Origin: Suilimivivens sp009774465
GTDB taxonomy: Bacteria; Bacillota; Clostridia; Lachnospirales; Lachnospiraceae
Reading direction: 5' to 3'
DNA length: 64,000 nt
NCBI GenBank assembly: GCA_947382645.1
Contig: CANDAE010000018.1
Coordinates: 9,432-73,431, forward strand
Every line of letters starts with the position of its first letter. Position 1 is the first letter of the stretch. Shown piece by piece: positions 16,520-25,667 of this stretch. Below the pieces are notes generated by a model. The model was not told where the DNA came from and ran no database searches. It worked only from the letters and a program-made list of their open reading frames with translations. A program made the translations under genes and the position numbers.

Positions 16520-17461
16520 TCAGTCCTCATCTTCATCCCGGCCTTTTGTAAGAGACTCCTGTACCCTTCTGTAAAGCTCCTGAGCTGCATTGTATCCCAT
16601 CTTCTTCTGACGATGATTAATTGCCGCAGATTCACAGATAATGGCAAGATTCCGTCCGGGACGTATGGGAATGTTGTGGCATACAATTTTATTTCCCAAA
16701 TATTCCGTATATTCCTCTTCGAGGCCAAGTCTGTCATATTCTTTTTCCTTATCCCAGTCCTCCAGGCGGATTACCAGATCAATGGTCTGAGTATCCTTAA
16801 CGCTGGAAACACCAAATAAGGTCTTAACATCCACGATTCCAATTCCTCTAAGCTCAATAAAGTGCTTTGTAATATCAGGTGCAGAGCCAACCAGCGTATC
16901 ATCACTTACCTTTCTGATCTCAACCGCATCATCTGTCACAAGACGATGTCCTCTCTTAATCAGCTCCAACGCCGCCTCCGATTTACCAATTCCGCTTTCA
17001 CCTGTAATCAGCACTCCCTCTCCATAAACATCCACCAAAACTCCGTGAACTGAAATACAGGGCGCAAGCATAACATTCAGCCACCTTATGATTTCAGACA
17101 TAAAACCGGAGGTGGACTTTTTCGTCATCAAAATAGGAACGTTGTTTTCAATTGCAGTGCGCATAAAAAGCTCATCCGGCTTTAGTTCGCGGCAGAAAAC
17201 AATTGCCGGTATTTCACAGGAAAGAAGTCTTTGATAAATCTCTTTTTTTCTTGCTTCCGGCAAGCCCTCCATGTAAGTATATTCCACAAATCCTATGATC
17301 TGTAGTCTGGTTGCTTCAAAGTGTTCGAAATAACCTGCCATCTGGAGGGCCGGTCTGTTAATATCAGGCTGTGTAACTCTGATCCTGGAAATATCTATCT
17401 CAGGCGTCAGATTTTCAAGCTGCATTTTTTCAATGATCCGTTCAAGTTTAACGTTGGACAT
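16520..17461 (-). CDS. hprK: HPr kinase/phosphorylase
   Basis: Bifunctional enzyme that phosphorylates and dephosphorylates HPr or Crh at Ser46. The 313-residue protein has the N-terminal MurE-like domain, Walker A GESGIGKSE near residue 153, the HprK signature EIRGIGI-type ELRGIGIVDV near residue 200, and the C-terminal KIVCHNIPIRPGRNLA. In Firmicutes its activity follows fructose bisphosphate, ATP and phosphate levels and controls CcpA-dependent repression. The Crh-like substrate is encoded downstream in the same run (12430-12687). Confidence 0.96.
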   Translation of the reverse strand: MSNVKLERIIEKMQLENLTPEIDISRIRVTQPDINRPALQMAGYFEHFEATRLQIIGFVEYTYMEGLPEARKKEIYQRLLSCEIPAIVFCRELKPDELFMRTAIENNVPILMTKKSTSGFMSEIIRWLNVMLAPCISVHGVLVDVYGEGVLITGESGIGKSEAALELIKRGHRLVTDDAVEIRKVSDDTLVGSAPDITKHFIELRGIGIVDVKTLFGVSSVKDTQTIDLVIRLEDWDKEKEYDRLGLEEEYTEYLGNKIVCHNIPIRPGRNLAIICESAAINHRQKKMGYNAAQELYRRVQESLTKGRDEDED

Positions 17462-17569
17462 ACCCTGCTCCTTTTCTTAATTATTATTTGAAAAACATAA
17501 AATATACTGCGTTTATATCTGGCATTATTGTATCACAGAAAATTTACAATCACAATAGCCCCCGCCAGC

Positions 17570-19441
17570 TCATCCTTCATCCTCACTATGAAAAAATTCA
17601 TAGATTCCACGGGCTATTGATTCGGGAATTTCGTCCACCCCTGCCAGCGTTTCCATATCTGCATTTTTTATTTCTTCTATGGATTTAAAGCATCTCATCA
17701 GTGCTTTTCTTCTTGACGGTCCCACCCCCGGAATCTCATCAAGCACTGACTTTACCTGTGCCTTAGAGCGGAGAGATCTGTGATATTCGATTGCAAATCT
17801 ATGAGCTTCATCCTGTATCCTGGTAATCAGTTTAAATCCTTCGCTGCTTCTGTCAATTCCTATTTCTTCATTATTGTAATACAAGCCTCTTGTATTGTGG
17901 CTGTCATCCTTTACCATACCGCAGACCGGAATGTCCAGTTTAAGCTCATTCAATACCTGCAGCGCAATATTTACCTGGCCTTTGCCGCCATCCATCAGAA
18001 TCAAATCGGGAAATCTGGTAAAACTTCCGAATTCTTTCTCCAGCTCCTTTTCATCCAGCTCCCGCTTCTCCTCCATGCCATGAAGAAATCTTCTGGTCAG
18101 CACCTCCCTCATACATGCATAATCATCCGGCCCCGAAACGGTTTTAATCCGAAACTTTCTGTAATCGCTGCGCTTTGGCTTTCCTTTTTCAAAAACCACC
18201 ATAGAGCCCACATTTGCAAAACCGCTGATGTTGGAAATATCATAAGCTTCCATCCGGCCTGCCTTAGTAAGCCCCAAAAGGCCTGCTATTTCCTTAACCG
18301 CACCGATGGTTCTTCCTTCTTCCCGCCTGATACGCTCTTTATCCTGCGTCAGCACCAGCATGGCATTTTTGCCTGCAAGCTCCACCAGCTTTTCCTTAGT
18401 ACCGATTTTCGGCACCCGGACATAAACTCTGCCGCCCCGCCGGCTGGAAAGCCATTGCTCTATTATCTCAATATCTTCTATTTCCTCCTGCAGCATCAGT
18501 TCTCTTGGAATAAATGGGGTTCCCGCATAAAATTGCTTTACAAAATCCAGCAAAATCTGTTTCGCCGGTATTCCTGACACATGTGTCATGTAGAAATGCT
18601 CTCTTCCTATCAGCTTGCCGTCTCTGACAAAGAAAACCTGCACCACCGCATCCTTATCATCCACTGCCAGAGCAATCACATCTTTATCCTCGCCTGTACT
18701 GTCGGTAATTTTCTGTTTAGTGGCGATCTGCTTCACGCTGTTATACAGGTCTCTGTACCGGATTGCTTCCTCAAACTCCATCTGCTCCGAAGCCTTCTGC
18801 ATTTTTTGTTCCAGCTCTTTTAGCGTATCCTGATAACTTCCATTTAAAAAATCCAAAGCTTTCTTAATCTGCTGCCGGTATTTTTCCTGTGGAATATTTC
18901 CCTGACAGGGCGCCATACACTGCTTAATATGATAATTTAAACAGGCCCTGTTATTTCCGCATTCCTTTGGAAGATTTTTGCTGCAGGTACGGAGCTGATA
19001 AAGCTTATTAATCAGGTCAATGGTATCCTTCACTGCCGCTGCACTGGTATAAGGGCCAAAATATCTGGAGCGGTCCTTTTTCATCTGCCTGGAAAACAAC
19101 ACTCTTGGATATTCCTCCCCCAGCGTCACTTTAATGTAGGGATATGTCTTATCATCTTTAAGCAGCGTGTTATATTTGGGACTGTGCTCCTTGATCAGAT
19201 TATTTTCCAGCACAAGCGCCTCTAACTCGGAATCAGTGACAATATATTCAAACCGGCTGATCAATGTGACCATCTTGTCTATCTGAGGGCCTCTGCCAAT
19301 ATTTTTGCGGAAGTAAGACCTTACCCGGCTGTGAAGGTTCACTGCCTTTCCAACATAAATAATATGATCCATCTCATCGCGCATAATATATACGCCAGGG
19401 CAATGAGGGAGTTTTTTCAATTCTTCCTGAAAATCAAACAT
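17570..19441 (-). CDS. uvrC: UvrABC system protein C (excinuclease subunit)
   Basis: Makes the two incisions flanking a DNA lesion in nucleotide excision repair. The 623-residue protein has the N-terminal GIY-YIG nuclease (CPGVYIMRD...IIYVGKA), the Cys-rich CxxxCxxxxCxxY region (CGNNRACLNYHIKQCMAPC), a UVR motif near residue 205, the RNase H-like C-terminal nuclease (DGGKGQVN with catalytic Asp) and a C-terminal helix-hairpin-helix pair (IPGVGPSRRKALM). AGGAGG lies upstream of the ATG. It opens the run leading to hprK and crh. No LexA box was seen upstream. Confidence 0.97.
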   Translation of the reverse strand: MFDFQEELKKLPHCPGVYIMRDEMDHIIYVGKAVNLHSRVRSYFRKNIGRGPQIDKMVTLISRFEYIVTDSELEALVLENNLIKEHSPKYNTLLKDDKTYPYIKVTLGEEYPRVLFSRQMKKDRSRYFGPYTSAAAVKDTIDLINKLYQLRTCSKNLPKECGNNRACLNYHIKQCMAPCQGNIPQEKYRQQIKKALDFLNGSYQDTLKELEQKMQKASEQMEFEEAIRYRDLYNSVKQIATKQKITDSTGEDKDVIALAVDDKDAVVQVFFVRDGKLIGREHFYMTHVSGIPAKQILLDFVKQFYAGTPFIPRELMLQEEIEDIEIIEQWLSSRRGGRVYVRVPKIGTKEKLVELAGKNAMLVLTQDKERIRREEGRTIGAVKEIAGLLGLTKAGRMEAYDISNISGFANVGSMVVFEKGKPKRSDYRKFRIKTVSGPDDYACMREVLTRRFLHGMEEKRELDEKELEKEFGSFTRFPDLILMDGGKGQVNIALQVLNELKLDIPVCGMVKDDSHNTRGLYYNNEEIGIDRSSEGFKLITRIQDEAHRFAIEYHRSLRSKAQVKSVLDEIPGVGPSRRKALMRCFKSIEEIKNADMETLAGVDEIPESIARGIYEFFHSEDEG

Positions 19442-19479
19442 TTGTAAAATCCTCCTGCCTTATAAATAGTAAAAGGCGA

Positions 19480-19510
19480 AGCAAGCGCTCCAAAGGAGCG
19501 CTTGCTGTTA
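19480..19510 (-). terminator. Terminator after ftsH
   Basis: On the minus strand AGCAAGCGCTCC, loop TTT, GGAGCGCTTGCT: a perfect 12-bp stem, then TCGCCTTTTA. It lies 41 bases after the ftsH stop and before uvrC. Confidence 0.65.
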
Positions 19511-19547
19511 TTCACATAAGAAAACCTGTGCAGAGCCTTCTTAATAT

Positions 19548-21836
19548 TTAGTCGAAAAGATCGGAAGAGGCATTGGAAAATCTGCCCCGCACCCTGTTTT
19601 CGCTGTCTGGCCTGTTGTCTATTCTGTTGTCTGTCTCATTTTCCTGTTTCGGGTGGTCTTCCTGATCTTTTATCGTATCAGCAGCTTCCTCCTCTGCTTC
19701 ACTTTTATCTTTCATAGATTTATCTGCTGTCGCTGATTTTTCTTCCTCTGTCGTTTCCTTATCTTCCTGGACTGCTGCGGTATCAGTTTCAAAAAAAGAA
19801 TCCTGTTTTTTCGTATCAAAAAAACTGTCAGCTTCTTTGGCGCTGTCCTTTCCTTCTTTTTCCTTATCCTCCTCTACAGGTTCCGGTATTCCTTTTTCCT
19901 TCCGGTAGATTTTCATAAATTCTTTACCGCTGATGGTTTCCTTCTCGATCAAATGTGCTGCAAGCTTATCCATTACTTCCCTGTTGCCGGCAAGCAGTTC
20001 CTTGGCCTCTTCATAGCATTGCTTCAAGGTTTCCATGATCTCCGTATCCACATCAGCCGCTGTCCTGTCACTGCATGTAAGTCTCGCTCCACCGCCCAAA
20101 TATTCACTTTCCACTGTGGCAAGCCCCATAAGGCCGAAGCGTTTGCTCATGCCAAACCGGGTAACCATATTTGTAACAAGATTGGTAGCCTGTTCAATAT
20201 CATTGGCTGCTCCTGTGGTCACATTTCCAAATACGATTTCTTCCGCTGCACGTCCTCCTAACAGGCTCACTAATCTGTCGTGAAGTTCTTCCTTTGTCTG
20301 CAGATACTTTTCTTCCTCGGGAACATGCATCACATACCCCAAAGCTCCCATCGTCCTGGGCACAATCGTAATCTTCTGCACCGGTTCGGAATTTTTCTGA
20401 AGGGCGCTTATAAGCGCATGGCCAACCTCATGATAGGACACGATCTTACGCTCTTCCTTACTCATAATGCGGTCTTTCTTTTCTTTTCCAACCAGTACCT
20501 GTTCTACTGCATCAAATAAATCCTTTTGTGTTACATATTCTCTTCCATGCTGTACCGCGTTAATTGCCGCTTCGTTGATCATGTTCGCAAGGTCCGCACC
20601 TACTGCACCGCTGGTAGCAAGGGCAATGGCATCCAAGTCCACACTGTCATCCAGATGAACATCCTTTGCATGTACCTTTAGAATCTCCACTCTGCCCTTT
20701 AAATCCGGCTTATCTACAATAATTCTTCTGTCAAAACGTCCTGGACGCAGAAGGGCTTTATCCAGAATTTCCGGCCGGTTGGTCGCACCTAATACCAAAA
20801 TTCCTTTGGAAGTGTCAAAACCATCCATTTCGGAAAGAAGCTGATTCAGTGTCTGTTCTCTTTCTTCGTTTCCGCCGCCATATTTACTGTCACGGCTCCG
20901 CCCAATGGCATCTATCTCGTCAATAAAAATAATACAGGGTGCGTTTTTGGTCGCCTCCTTAAACAAATCCCTTACTCTGGAAGCGCCCACGCCAACATAC
21001 AGCTCAATAAAATCAGAACCTGAAAGAGAGAAGAAAGGAACCTTTGCCTCTCCTGCCACTGCTTTTGCAAGGAGAGTTTTACCGGTACCGGGAGGTCCCA
21101 CCAAAAGCGCGCCTTTGGGCAGTTTAGCACCTATTTTTGCATACTTCCCCGGATTATGCAGAAAGTCCACTACTTCCTGTAAGGATTCTTTCGCCTCATC
21201 CTCACCTGCCACGTCCTTAAAGCTGATGCCGGTTTCCCGCTGAACATAAACCTTGGCGTTGCTTTTTCCCACTCCCATAGGGCCGCCGCCCTTGGACATT
21301 TTTCTAAAAAGCAGGCTTAACAACACCCACATTAAAATGAAGGGAAAAACATAGGACAAAAGAAAGGTAATCACTGTGCTGGTGCCATCCGCCACCTGGC
21401 CTTTCACTTCCACATTATGTTCCAGAAGACGGGCTGTCAAGGTATCATCATCTTCGATTTTTCCTGTATAGTAGTTTGCCGCAGGATTCATACCATACAA
21501 ATACATAAGTGGAGAAACAGCAGTCTGTTCCGCCTTAGCCTGTATATAAATCCTGTCTGAGCCGATCATCACGGAGTCTATTTTTTCTTCTTCCAGCATC
21601 CCGACAAATTCATTATAGCTGATTTCCTTCTCCGAATCTCCTGTAATCAGCTTTACAAAAGAGCTTACCAGAAGAAGGGATAAGAGCGCCGCAATAACAA
21701 ACATGATAATGTTCTGTTTTCTTGGATCTCTCCCCGGCCCGCCCGGACCGCCGGAACCGTTATTCCCATTGTTGTTGGACGGACCGCCATTTCCTCCAAG
21801 ACCGCCATCGTACTGATTTAAATTGTTTTCACTCAT
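19548..21836 (-). CDS. ftsH: ATP-dependent zinc metalloprotease FtsH
   Basis: Membrane-anchored AAA+ protease that degrades short-lived and misfolded membrane proteins. The 762-residue protein starts with a Gly/Asn-rich segment, has membrane spans near residues 43-63 and 155-178, Walker A GPPGTGKT near 245, Walker B IIFIDEIDAIG near 303, the SRH region RPGRFDRRI and the zinc motif HEVGH near 462. The last ~110 residues are an acidic, Lys/Glu/Asp-rich tail (EEDKEKEGKDSAKEAD and onward), longer than usual. Its ATG directly follows the TAA of the DUF1846 gene, so the two are probably translationally coupled. Confidence 0.96.
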   Translation of the reverse strand: MSENNLNQYDGGLGGNGGPSNNNGNNGSGGPGGPGRDPRKQNIIMFVIAALLSLLLVSSFVKLITGDSEKEISYNEFVGMLEEEKIDSVMIGSDRIYIQAKAEQTAVSPLMYLYGMNPAANYYTGKIEDDDTLTARLLEHNVEVKGQVADGTSTVITFLLSYVFPFILMWVLLSLLFRKMSKGGGPMGVGKSNAKVYVQRETGISFKDVAGEDEAKESLQEVVDFLHNPGKYAKIGAKLPKGALLVGPPGTGKTLLAKAVAGEAKVPFFSLSGSDFIELYVGVGASRVRDLFKEATKNAPCIIFIDEIDAIGRSRDSKYGGGNEEREQTLNQLLSEMDGFDTSKGILVLGATNRPEILDKALLRPGRFDRRIIVDKPDLKGRVEILKVHAKDVHLDDSVDLDAIALATSGAVGADLANMINEAAINAVQHGREYVTQKDLFDAVEQVLVGKEKKDRIMSKEERKIVSYHEVGHALISALQKNSEPVQKITIVPRTMGALGYVMHVPEEEKYLQTKEELHDRLVSLLGGRAAEEIVFGNVTTGAANDIEQATNLVTNMVTRFGMSKRFGLMGLATVESEYLGGGARLTCSDRTAADVDTEIMETLKQCYEEAKELLAGNREVMDKLAAHLIEKETISGKEFMKIYRKEKGIPEPVEEDKEKEGKDSAKEADSFFDTKKQDSFFETDTAAVQEDKETTEEEKSATADKSMKDKSEAEEEAADTIKDQEDHPKQENETDNRIDNRPDSENRVRGRFSNASSDLFD

Positions 21837-23309
21837 TTAGATACTCTTTCCTTTTAAAATTGGTTCACTGGTCAAATCTACACCCAGCTTTTTAAATGTT
21901 TTTATATCAACTTCCGAAAGCATTACAGAAGTATGAACCTGACATCCTTTTAACTTTGGAATCTGGTCTAAAGCCTTTCTTGCGTTTGGATCATTACATG
22001 CCGAAATTGAAAGGGCAATTAAAACTTCATCCGTATGGAGACGTGGATTTTTTCCTCCCAGATACCTGGTTTTTAATTCCTGAATCGGTTCAATTGCTTC
22101 CGGTGAAATCAGGTGGGTGTCATGATCCACTCCGCCCAGATATTTTAATGCATTTAACAGTAATGCCGCTGATGCTCCCAAAAGATCTGTTGTCTTGGAA
22201 GTAATGACAGTACCGTCAGAAAGTTCAACTGCCGCAGTAGGAACTCCCAACTCCATTTCCCGCTGTCTTGCCGCAACAGTCACCTTTCTGTCATCTGTGG
22301 TGATCTTTGCCTGCTTCATGATAAGTTCTATCTTGTAGACATCATTTTCTTTGGCTTTCCCCCTGATCACGTCGTTCATTGCCGTATAATAGCGGCGGAT
22401 AATTTCCATATAGGAAGCCTGACGGCAGACCTCATCATCCACAATGCAGTTTCCTGCCATATTGACACCCATGTCAGTAGGAGATTTATAAGGATTTTCC
22501 CCGTAAATCCCTTCAAAAATCGCATTTAATACCGGAAAGATCTCTATATCCCGATTATAATTAACGGTAGTCTCTCCATAAGTTTCCAGGTGAAAGGGAT
22601 CAATCATATTAATATCATTTAAATCTGCGGTAGCTGCTTCATAAGCAAGATTCACCGGATGCTTTAAAGGAATATTCCAGATGGGAAAAGTTTCATACTT
22701 GGCATATCCGGCCTTGATTCCTCTTTTGTTATCATGGTAAAGCTGGGATAAACAGGTGGCCATCTTTCCGCTTCCGGGCCCCGGTGCCGTAACTACCACA
22801 AGGGGCCTTGTGGTTTCAATATACTCATTTCTGCCATATCCCTCATCACTTACAATCAGTGGAATATTGGAAGGATACCCTTCTATTGCATAATGGAGAT
22901 AAACCTTTACGTTTTTCTTTTCCAGTCTTTCCTTAAAATCGGCAGCTCTGGTCTGTCCTGCATAATGTGTCAGCACCACACTTCCCACATAAAGGCCGCG
23001 GCCTTCAAATTCCTGCATTAATCTTTGAACATCTTCATCATAAGGAATTCCAAGATCTCCGCGCATTTTATTTTTTTCAATATCGGCAGCATTTATAACA
23101 ATCACAATTTCCGCTCTGTCAGAAAGCTGCATCAGCATACGCAGTTTAGAGTCCGGCTGAAATCCCGGCAGAACTCTTGATGCATGAAAATCATCAAACA
23201 GCTTGCCGCCAAATTCAAGATATAATTTATCGCCAAATTTATTGATTCTCTCTTCAATATGCTCTGACTGCATTTTCAAATACTTGTCATTATCAAATCC
23301 CACTCTCAT
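21837..23309 (-). CDS. DUF1846 family protein
   Basis: A 490-residue cytoplasmic protein that matches DUF1846 in length and motifs: GFDNDKYLKMQSEHI at the start, LEFGGKLFDDFHASRVLPGF, and the nucleotide-like loop VVTAPGPGSGKMATCLSQLYHD near residue 185. Members have solved structures but no settled function. The ATG at 23309 gives the family length and has CAGG six bases upstream; an ATG at 23351 has no ribosome site. The stop codon abuts the ftsH start. Confidence 0.9.
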   Translation of the reverse strand: MRVGFDNDKYLKMQSEHIEERINKFGDKLYLEFGGKLFDDFHASRVLPGFQPDSKLRMLMQLSDRAEIVIVINAADIEKNKMRGDLGIPYDEDVQRLMQEFEGRGLYVGSVVLTHYAGQTRAADFKERLEKKNVKVYLHYAIEGYPSNIPLIVSDEGYGRNEYIETTRPLVVVTAPGPGSGKMATCLSQLYHDNKRGIKAGYAKYETFPIWNIPLKHPVNLAYEAATADLNDINMIDPFHLETYGETTVNYNRDIEIFPVLNAIFEGIYGENPYKSPTDMGVNMAGNCIVDDEVCRQASYMEIIRRYYTAMNDVIRGKAKENDVYKIELIMKQAKITTDDRKVTVAARQREMELGVPTAAVELSDGTVITSKTTDLLGASAALLLNALKYLGGVDHDTHLISPEAIEPIQELKTRYLGGKNPRLHTDEVLIALSISACNDPNARKALDQIPKLKGCQVHTSVMLSEVDIKTFKKLGVDLTSEPILKGKSI

Positions 23310-23452
23310 AAATAACCTGCCGTTTTCATCCTGTCTTCTTTTGTTTTGCATTTATAACACCGATTTTCATTGTAGCACAATCCTCTTTATTATTCCATAA
23401 AAAAGAAATGAACTAATATCAATTTTTTATAAATAAACGTATTTGGAGTCTA

Positions 23453-23481
23453 TTGACAGTAGAAACTCCGGGTGCTAAAAT
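23453..23481 (+). promoter_or_regulatory. Predicted sigma-A promoter of pyrG
   Basis: A consensus TTGACA (23453-23458), 17-base spacer, TAAAAT (23476-23481). Transcription would start near 23488, about seven bases before a terminator hairpin. Confidence 0.7.
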
Positions 23482-23494
23482 TTTAACATAAGGC

Positions 23495-23534
23495 AAAGGC
23501 GCTATGAGACCTACTCATAGTGCCTTTTTTTGTT
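23495..23534 (+). terminator. Promoter-proximal attenuator of pyrG
   Basis: AAAGGCGCTATGAG, loop ACCTA, CTCATAGTGCCTTT form a 14-bp stem (one G-U) followed by TTTTGTTTT. The neighbouring gene upstream is divergent, so this terminator can only act on the pyrG transcript itself. The known Bacillus pyrG attenuator needs a transcript starting GGGC; the predicted start here does not have that. Confidence 0.8.
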
Positions 23535-23566
23535 TTAAACTACAAACTTAAGGAGCAGAAAAAATT

Positions 23567-25177
23567 ATGGCAGTAAAATATGTTTTTGTAACCGGCGGCG
23601 TTGTTTCGGGCCTGGGCAAGGGAATTACAGCCGCCTCACTGGGCAGGCTGTTAAAGGCCCGTGGATATAAAGTAACCATGCAGAAATTTGATCCTTATAT
23701 CAATATTGATCCGGGTACTATGAATCCCATTCAGCATGGGGAAGTTTTCGTCACGGATGACGGAACGGAAACAGACCTTGATTTAGGGCATTATGAACGG
23801 TTTATTGACGAAAATCTGGACAAAAACTCCAATGTAACCACCGGAAAAATCTACTGGTCCGTTCTTCAAAAAGAAAGGCGTGGAGATTATGGCGGTGGAA
23901 CGGTTCAGGTAATTCCTCATATTACAAATGAAATTAAAAGCCGCTTTTACCGTAATCCTGCTGATGATGAAACAAGAATTGCAATTATTGAAGTGGGCGG
24001 CACCGTAGGCGATATCGAAAGCCAGCCCTTTCTTGAATCTATCAGACAATTTCAGCACCAGGTGGGGCGTGAAAATGCAATTTTAATTCATGTTACTTTA
24101 ATCCCTTATCTGAAAGCATCTCAGGAAATGAAAACAAAGCCCACTCAGGCAAGTGTAAAGGAATTACAGGGAATGGGGCTTTGGCCTGATATCCTGGTGT
24201 GCCGGAGCGAGCGGGCATTAGACATAAATATTAAAGATAAAATTGCTCTTTTCTGTAATGTTCCCCGGGAACATGTGCTGCAGAATCTGGATGTGGAATA
24301 CTTATATGAAGTGCCTCTTGCTATGGAAAAGGAACAACTTGCACAGGCTGCCTGCAAATGTTTAAATCTTGCATGTCCCGAACCGGATCTGGCAGACTGG
24401 AAAGCTATGGTAGAATCTCTGCGTACCCCCAGGGGAGAAGTTTCCGTTGCCATTGTGGGTAAATATGTGCAGCTTCATGATGCTTATATCAGCGTAGTTG
24501 AATCCTTAAAGCATGGCGGTATATTCAATCATGTTACTGTAAACATCAAATGGATTGATTCTGAACAGGTAACCGATAAAACTGCAGATACCCTTTTAGG
24601 AGATGTAAATGGTATTCTTGTTCCCGGCGGTTTCGGCCCCCGCGGCATCGAAGGAAAAATATGCGCCATTACCTATGCAAGAACCCACAAAGTTCCTTTT
24701 CTCGGTCTCTGCCTTGGCATGCAGCTTTCTATCGTTGAATTTGCCCGAAATAAAGCAGGATACAAGGATGCCAACAGTATTGAACTTGATCCGGACACTG
24801 CCCATCCGGTGATTGCCCTTATGCCTGATCAAAACGGCGTGGAAAATATTGGAGGCACCTTAAGACTGGGTTCCTACCCCTGTATACTGGATAAGACTTC
24901 CATTGCCTATAAGCTTTACGGAACAGAAATGATTTATGAACGCCACAGGCACCGTTATGAAGTAAACAACGATTACCGTGACGTACTGACGGAGCATGGC
25001 ATGAAGCTTTCCGGTCTTTCTCCTGACAGAAGAATTGTTGAAATGTGCGAACTTCCCGATCATCCCTTTTTTGTTGCAACACAAGGCCATCCTGAGCTAA
25101 AATCCAGGCCTAACAGACCACATCCTTTATTTAAGGGATTTATAAAAGCCGCTCTGGAAAACAGTAAAAATGTTTAG
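23567..25177 (+). CDS. pyrG: CTP synthase (glutamine-hydrolysing)
   Basis: Converts UTP to CTP with ATP and glutamine as nitrogen donor. The 536-residue cytoplasmic enzyme has the synthetase domain (FVTGGVVSGLGKGITAASLG P-loop at the N-terminus; QKFDPYINIDPGTM) and a class I glutamine amidotransferase domain with the oxyanion GGFGPRG, nucleophile GLCLGMQ (Cys near residue 383) and the C-terminal His-x-Glu in QGHPE. AAGGAG precedes the ATG. A strong terminator between promoter and gene indicates attenuation, as pyrG has in other Firmicutes. Confidence 0.97.
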   Translation: MAVKYVFVTGGVVSGLGKGITAASLGRLLKARGYKVTMQKFDPYINIDPGTMNPIQHGEVFVTDDGTETDLDLGHYERFIDENLDKNSNVTTGKIYWSVLQKERRGDYGGGTVQVIPHITNEIKSRFYRNPADDETRIAIIEVGGTVGDIESQPFLESIRQFQHQVGRENAILIHVTLIPYLKASQEMKTKPTQASVKELQGMGLWPDILVCRSERALDINIKDKIALFCNVPREHVLQNLDVEYLYEVPLAMEKEQLAQAACKCLNLACPEPDLADWKAMVESLRTPRGEVSVAIVGKYVQLHDAYISVVESLKHGGIFNHVTVNIKWIDSEQVTDKTADTLLGDVNGILVPGGFGPRGIEGKICAITYARTHKVPFLGLCLGMQLSIVEFARNKAGYKDANSIELDPDTAHPVIALMPDQNGVENIGGTLRLGSYPCILDKTSIAYKLYGTEMIYERHRHRYEVNNDYRDVLTEHGMKLSGLSPDRRIVEMCELPDHPFFVATQGHPELKSRPNRPHPLFKGFIKAALENSKNV

Positions 25178-25189
25178 CCATATATAATA

Positions 25190-25212
25190 GATGCCCCGTA
25201 AAACGGGGCATC
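25190..25212 (+). terminator. Hairpin after pyrG
   Basis: GATGCCCCGT, loop AAA, ACGGGGCATC: a perfect 10-bp stem 12 bases after the pyrG stop. The downstream sequence is only weakly U-rich. Confidence 0.55.
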
Positions 25213-25248
25213 CGGATATATACCTTTTACGCACCAGGCCTGTTACTG

Positions 25249-25557
25249 TTAAAGCGCGTCAATCAATTGAAAAAACAGATCTCTTTGATTTTCTGACATG
25301 GCATCCAGCTTTTCGGCATATTTGCTTACCCTGATTCTGTATCCGTTATTAAGCACATCTTCCAGTACTTCATCCGCCGAAACATCAAGCACATTTAAAA
25401 TATTTATAAATGTTTCTAATCTGGGCAGCTTTTCGCCCCGCTCTATCATTCCAATATAGACAACGCTTAATTCTGTCTTTTCTGCCAGTTCGTCCTGTTT
25501 CCATGACTTTGCTATTCTTTTTTCCCTGATGTGTTTCCCTATACTCGTTAAATCCAT
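25249..25557 (-). CDS. XRE-family helix-turn-helix transcriptional regulator
   Basis: A 102-residue DNA-binding protein. Residues 5-60 form a Cro/CI helix-turn-helix (IGKHIREKRIAKSWKQDELAEKTELS...IGMIERGEKLP). The C-terminal 40 residues are helical and may mediate dimerisation. The ATG at 25557 has AGGAAGG upstream; a GTG six bases earlier is less likely. No target is evident; the gene is between pyrG (convergent) and alaT. Confidence 0.85.
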   Translation of the reverse strand: MDLTSIGKHIREKRIAKSWKQDELAEKTELSVVYIGMIERGEKLPRLETFINILNVLDVSADEVLEDVLNNGYRIRVSKYAEKLDAMSENQRDLFFQLIDAL

Positions 25558-25667
25558 ATGCACCTTCCTAACAGTAATATTTGTTTACCGTTAGTATAGG
25601 TTTTTGCCCTCTACAAATACAGAAACTGCAGGAATAATATTATAACTGTCAGTATATTTTTCGGTTA

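Noticed and set aside
17780..18577. A 265-codon plus-strand frame inside uvrC
   Set aside because: It is fully antisense to a well-conserved gene, has no recognisable domain and no ribosome site, and its composition follows the uvrC codons read backwards.
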